Below are positions 14,109 to 17,145 of a DNA stretch of 17,145 nucleotides, piece after piece; positions within the stretch are counted from its first letter, which is position 1, and each line of letters begins with the position of its first letter. Location of the stretch: the NCBI GenBank assembly GCA_900556525.1, contig USOZ01000012.1, positions 1-17,145 on the forward strand. Direction: 5' to 3'. Both the position numbers and the translations under genes were made by a program. The notes under the pieces were generated by a model. That model was not told the origin of the DNA and did no database searches. It saw nothing but the letters and a program-made list of their open reading frames with translations. Source of the DNA: an uncultured Oscillospiraceae bacterium. Lineage in GTDB: Bacteria; Bacillota; Clostridia; Oscillospirales; Ruminococcaceae.

Positions 14109-14942
14109 TCAGTATTCATCGGGAAGCTCGTCGATCTGGTCGCAGCGGAAAACAGGACCATCCTTGCAGACGTACTTTGAACCGATATTGCATCTACCGC
14201 ACTTGCCTATTCCGCACTTCATGCGAAGCTCCATAGTCGTATACACCTGAGTCTTGTCAAATCCAAGCTCCTGAAGTCCCGCAAGTGTGAATTTGATCAT
14301 TATAGGCGGTCCGCAAAGAATAGCAATCTTATCGGTTGAAAAGCCGAGTTCCTTAACATAGTTGGGTACAAATCCGACATGACCTTCCCATTCGGGCTGT
14401 TCACGGTCGATTGTAAGATGAACATTAACGCCGGTATCCTTAGCCCATTCATTGATAATTTCCTGATAGTCTACGAGATCCTGCATACTGCGCGAACCGT
14501 ATACAATATCAATTTTTCCGTAACGATCGCGGTAATGACGGCAATAATTTATAACGGAACGAAGCGGAGCAAGTCCGATACCACCCGCGATAAAAAGCAT
14601 ATCATGACCGGCAAATTCCGTATCCACAGGGAATGCGTTGCCGTAAGGTCCGCGTATCGTGATCTGCTGTCCGACTTCCATAGAATGAAGCCACTCGGTA
14701 ACGCAGCCGCACTTCTTTATGGAAAATTCCATAAATTCGGTATTTGTCGGAGAAGAAGTTATTGAAAACATAGCCTCTCCTACTCCGGGAATTGACAGCA
14801 TTGCGCACTGTCCGGGCTTATGTTCAAAAGCCTTCTTGCCGTCGGGAGTAACTACGCGAAAGGTCTTTACGTCGGGAGTATCAATTCTGATATCTGTAAC
14901 AACGCCAACCACAGGGATAAGCGGTTCTTTTATATCAATCAT
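14109..14942 (-). CDS. FAD/NAD(P)-binding oxidoreductase (FlxA/AsrB-like)
   Basis: A 277-residue soluble flavoprotein of the ferredoxin-NADP reductase superfamily. Residues 10-105 form the FAD domain (HKPGQCAMLSIPGVGEAMFS, ITSSP). Residues 112-215 form the NAD(P) domain (LFIAGGIGLAPLRSV, ILCGPPIM). The C-terminus carries a 2Fe-2S motif with Cys243, 248, 251 and 259 (CGIGKCGRC...C), as in AsrB, HydG-type and dihydroorotate dehydrogenase electron-transfer subunits. It would oxidise NADH or NADPH and pass electrons to the neighbouring 4Fe-4S proteins. I chose ATG 14942, which has AGGAGG eight bases upstream and overlaps the previous stop as ATGA. The longer frame to 14999 lies inside the previous gene. 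The overlap implies coupled translation with the FlxB-like gene. Confidence 0.9.
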   Translation of the reverse strand: MIDIKEPLIPVVGVVTDIRIDTPDVKTFRVVTPDGKKAFEHKPGQCAMLSIPGVGEAMFSITSSPTNTEFMEFSIKKCGCVTEWLHSMEVGQQITIRGPYGNAFPVDTEFAGHDMLFIAGGIGLAPLRSVINYCRHYRDRYGKIDIVYGSRSMQDLVDYQEIINEWAKDTGVNVHLTIDREQPEWEGHVGFVPNYVKELGFSTDKIAILCGPPIMIKFTLAGLQELGFDKTQVYTTMELRMKCGIGKCGRCNIGSKYVCKDGPVFRCDQIDELPDEY

Positions 14943-15961
14943 TTTATGCTTCCTCCTAACTTTTTCATTACCTTTACAATATTCATCTGAATAGGACATT
15001 TAGCCATGCATCTGCCGCAGCCCACGCAGGAGAACAGACCGTCATTGTTGGTCGGATAGTAGACCAGCTTGTGCATAAAGCGCTGACGGAAACGTTCAAG
15101 CTGAGTAAGTCTGGGCTGTCCTGCCGACATTTTTGTAAATTCGGAGTACATACACGAATCCCAGCAGCGGAAACGCTTTACGCCGTGACCTGTGTTGAAA
15201 TCCTTGATATCGTAGCACTGACAAGTCGGGCATACAAATGTGCATGTTCCGCAGCCAAGGCATGATTCTGAAAGTTCTTTCCATTCGGGCGCGTCAAAAA
15301 ATACCGAGGTTTTTCCGTTTCCGAAAGCTTCGGCTGAAAGATCTGCGAGCGGAAGCTTTGAAAGTCGTTCCGCAATGACCTTTTTCTGGTCGTTTACCAC
15401 AGCTTCGTCACTTTCTTCGGTTATTGAAGAAAGCGCTTCAAGCAGCTTTGCGCCTTTTTCGGTCTTTGCATTCATGTAAAGAGCGTCATCGGTCTTGTAA
15501 CACACAACATCTCCCTCGGGATTTGCAGCGTCAATTCCAAAAGTGCCGCAGAAGCAAGTCTCATGGGGCTTTGTGCAAGCCATAGACATAATCACGGCAT
15601 GATCGCGGCGATTTTTGTAATAAGAATCAACAGGTTCAGCAAGAAATACGCGGTCAAGAACTTCAAAGCTCTTTACATCGCAGGCGCGAACTCCGAAAAT
15701 AACAAAATCTTCACATTCGCTGCGCGTATCGATTACTTCAATGCTCTTCCCTTCCATTTTGAAATCCATAAGGTTTTCAGTCTGAGGGAAGAAGAAGTCC
15801 TTTGCACTTCTCACAGTATTGAGAGCGTTGGAAAGTGTTTTTCCGCTTTCCCATTTTTCATACTTAGCACCCGCTTCGGTATCAACGGGCAGATAAAGCG
15901 CTTCGGTTTCAGAAATTGCGGAAAAAAGTGAATTAAGCTTATCAAGTGAAATTTTACGCAT
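14939..15961 (-). CDS. 4Fe-4S dicluster protein (FlxB/AsrA-like)
   Basis: A 340-residue iron-sulfur protein. The N-terminal two thirds resemble AsrA-type electron-transfer subunits (VIFGVRACDVKSFEVLDRVF, CTKPHETCFCGTFG). The C-terminal third holds two 4Fe-4S motifs: CLGCGTCTFVCP (234-245) and CVGCGRCMAKCP (312-323), with extra cysteines between them (CQCYDIKD, CWDSC). It would conduct electrons from the NAD(P)H flavoprotein encoded directly downstream. I chose ATG 15961, with AGAGGTG at the right distance; ATG 15967 and GTG 15968-15970 overlap that site. The start overlaps the preceding gene by eight bases and the end overlaps the next gene by four, so the operon is translated as a chain. The letter assignment within the Flx set is tentative. 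Confidence 0.85.
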   Translation of the reverse strand: MRKISLDKLNSLFSAISETEALYLPVDTEAGAKYEKWESGKTLSNALNTVRSAKDFFFPQTENLMDFKMEGKSIEVIDTRSECEDFVIFGVRACDVKSFEVLDRVFLAEPVDSYYKNRRDHAVIMSMACTKPHETCFCGTFGIDAANPEGDVVCYKTDDALYMNAKTEKGAKLLEALSSITEESDEAVVNDQKKVIAERLSKLPLADLSAEAFGNGKTSVFFDAPEWKELSESCLGCGTCTFVCPTCQCYDIKDFNTGHGVKRFRCWDSCMYSEFTKMSAGQPRLTQLERFRQRFMHKLVYYPTNNDGLFSCVGCGRCMAKCPIQMNIVKVMKKLGGSIK

Positions 15962-16946
15962 TTCCATCACCTCTTTCTACCGCTTCTCCTGGCTCTAAGT
16001 CGTCTGTTGTATAATTCACAATCGGCGCACGGCTTCCGACCTCGGCACCCGCCTGATATTCACCATAGAAATTGTCAATATCCTTGATGAACTTACGGTT
16101 GAGCAGATGAAGCGGAATGTGCTGTGGACATACGCGCGAGCATTCGCCGCAGTCTGTGCAGCGCCCTACAACGTGAAATGCACGAATAATATGGAACATC
16201 TTTTCTTCAAACGAGTTCGCAGCAGCCTTATTTTCAACACCAGAATTAGGGTTGTCAAAAACGCACTTTTCGCAGGTGCAGGCAGGACATACATCACGGC
16301 AGGCATTGCAGCGAATACAGCGTGAAAGTTCATTCTGCCAGAAAGCAAAACGCTCATCGGGAGTCATCTTCTCGATTTTTTCAACTTCATCAAATCTTGC
16401 AGAGTCAATAACCTCACCGTCGCTTCCGAGGAGTTCGTCGTACGCAACGTGCTTCTTTGACTTGCAGTTTACACATCTGTCGGGAAGAACAGCAGTTCTG
16501 TCGAGAGTAAGGCTTCCGTCGTAAAGCGTATCGACGATAACCTTATCGCCGTCCTCATGAACGGCAGAAATACCGTCGGCAGCCGCCTTAATACGACCTG
16601 CGTCAAGCATACCGTCGCAGGGTACACCGACAGCATACACCTTTTCACGATCAAATCTATGCTCTGTGAGGAGCTGATTGAAACTGTATGTATCACACGG
16701 TTTCAAAAAAACAAGAATTTTATTCTCGCTCTTGCCTGTTTCCTTTACAAGATACTTGGAAAAGTTCGCTCCGCAAAAATCGTTCCAGACAAATTCCTTT
16801 TCAAGCTCGTCTGCTGTACGGAAAATTGCAGGCGTTACATCATAATCGAATTCTCCCTTCTTCCAGCCGAGAACGCGGTCAACTGCACCGCTGTTCAGCA
16901 TTTCGGAAGCCTTGGAAATGAGAATTTCGCGCTTTATTTCTTGCAT
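15954..16946 (-). CDS. 4Fe-4S dicluster protein (FlxC-like)
   Basis: A 330-residue protein. Residues 1-160 have a fold reminiscent of the F420-hydrogenase beta/FdhB N-terminal region (KILVFLKPCDTYSFNQLLTE, AVGVPCDGML, then DRCVNCKSKK). The C-terminal part has two 4Fe-4S motifs, CIRCNACRDVCP (210-221) and CTDCGECSRVCP (263-274), with CTCEKC between them, and an acidic tail. There is no signal peptide or membrane segment. It is probably an electron-wiring subunit between the MvhD/FlxD-like protein and the FlxB/FlxA-like pair. The ATG at 16946 lies inside the last codons of the MvhD-like gene (13-base overlap), with TTGGAGGA upstream. Heterodisulfide-reductase or sulfite-reductase accessory proteins share this architecture, so the partner is inferred from context. 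Confidence 0.82.
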   Translation of the reverse strand: MQEIKREILISKASEMLNSGAVDRVLGWKKGEFDYDVTPAIFRTADELEKEFVWNDFCGANFSKYLVKETGKSENKILVFLKPCDTYSFNQLLTEHRFDREKVYAVGVPCDGMLDAGRIKAAADGISAVHEDGDKVIVDTLYDGSLTLDRTAVLPDRCVNCKSKKHVAYDELLGSDGEVIDSARFDEVEKIEKMTPDERFAFWQNELSRCIRCNACRDVCPACTCEKCVFDNPNSGVENKAAANSFEEKMFHIIRAFHVVGRCTDCGECSRVCPQHIPLHLLNRKFIKDIDNFYGEYQAGAEVGSRAPIVNYTTDDLEPGEAVERGDGNA

Positions 16947-17145
16947 CGCAAATCCTCCAATCTCTTGTTTTCACCGAGAGAAGCAACCTTTTCGGCAAAA
17001 TCATTCATTGTTGCGGCAAACTTTGCGCCTTCAGCCGCACTTACCCACTCAACGCGTGTGCGCTCTCTTTCAATACCCAGATAATCGAGCATTGAGAAAA
17101 GCAGAGCCATACGGCGGCGTGTGTAATAGTTGCCCGAGGTGTAAT
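16934..17145 (-). CDS. MvhD/FlxD-like hydrogenase iron-sulfur subunit, C-terminal part (runs off the window)
   Basis: The last 69 codons of a gene that continues past the right edge: YTSGNYYTRRRMALLFSMLD, YLGIERERTRVEWVSAAEGA, then KFAATMNDFAEKVASLGENK, to TAA 16934-16936. This is the C-terminal half of the MvhD family (G-N-Y...R...RxxWxSAAEGxKFAxxxxxF). MvhD proteins connect HdrA-type flavin-bifurcating subunits to a hydrogenase, a formate dehydrogenase or, in FlxD, an NADH dehydrogenase. The cysteine-bearing N-terminal half is outside the window. The end overlaps the FlxC-like start by 13 bases. An hdrA gene just upstream would be expected but cannot be seen. Confidence 0.85.
   Translation of the reverse strand, partial: YTSGNYYTRRRMALLFSMLDYLGIERERTRVEWVSAAEGAKFAATMNDFAEKVASLGENKRLEDLRCKK

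Noticed and set aside
1..17145. CRISPR arrays, tRNA or rRNA genes, riboswitches, insertion-sequence transposases.
   Set aside because: I looked for regular direct repeats, cloverleaf or T-loop motifs, known riboswitch cores and transposase motifs by eye and saw none.

Overview
The window looks like a chromosomal piece of an anaerobic Firmicute of the Oscillospiraceae/Ruminococcaceae type. The evidence is strong AGGAGG ribosome-binding sites, a moderately AT-rich base composition, a Rex redox regulator, a group B-like [FeFe] hydrogenase, soluble iron-sulfur electron-transfer proteins with no cytochromes, and C-terminally anchored carbohydrate-active surface proteins. A succinate-forming fermenter would fit, but the genus is inferred, not shown.

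Layout. Positions 1-546 hold AT-rich debris: two oppositely oriented pieces resembling the hinge-proximal coiled coil of an SMC protein, plus a short membrane-anchor-like tail. Positions 620-1157 carry a promoter with an adjacent palindrome and a small gene of a mobile-element-type family ending in a ribbon-helix-helix. Leftward from 4370 run a truncated GH59-like surface glycosidase and an overlapping MATE exporter with a clear terminator. Rightward from about 4325 runs a broken GLUG/beta-helix surface protein with one frameshift, one in-frame stop and a good terminator. Next come a frameshifted LuxR-type regulator with a palindrome at its promoter (6273-7785), a hypothetical acidic protein, and a GNAT acetyltransferase.

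Positions 8938-17145 are a coherent leftward redox region. The proximal unit is rex - small 2Fe-2S ferredoxin - [FeFe] hydrogenase. Upstream of it (to the right) is a tightly overlapping operon: MvhD/FlxD-like (partial, at the window edge), two 4Fe-4S dicluster proteins (FlxC-like, FlxB-like), an FAD/NAD(P) oxidoreductase (FlxA-like), a fumarate-reductase-type iron-sulfur subunit, a fumarate-reductase-type flavoprotein, and a small PQ-loop-like membrane protein. I infer a soluble complex passing NADH electrons through flavin and Fe-S subunits to fumarate, probably with an HdrA-type bifurcating flavoprotein encoded just beyond the right edge. Rex and the hydrogenase next door would handle the same NADH/ferredoxin pool. 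This Flx-Frd gene order is the best candidate for a new system here.

A second theme is damage. There are two apparent inversion junctions (about 420-430 and about 4320-4360), a 32-base insertion in the iron-sulfur subunit of which 25 bases are an inverted copy of sequence about 330 bases away, two single-base frameshifts at short homopolymers, and one in-frame stop. Inverted junctions and short inverted template copies suggest amplification or assembly chimeras as much as real mutation, so the broken genes should be read with that in mind.
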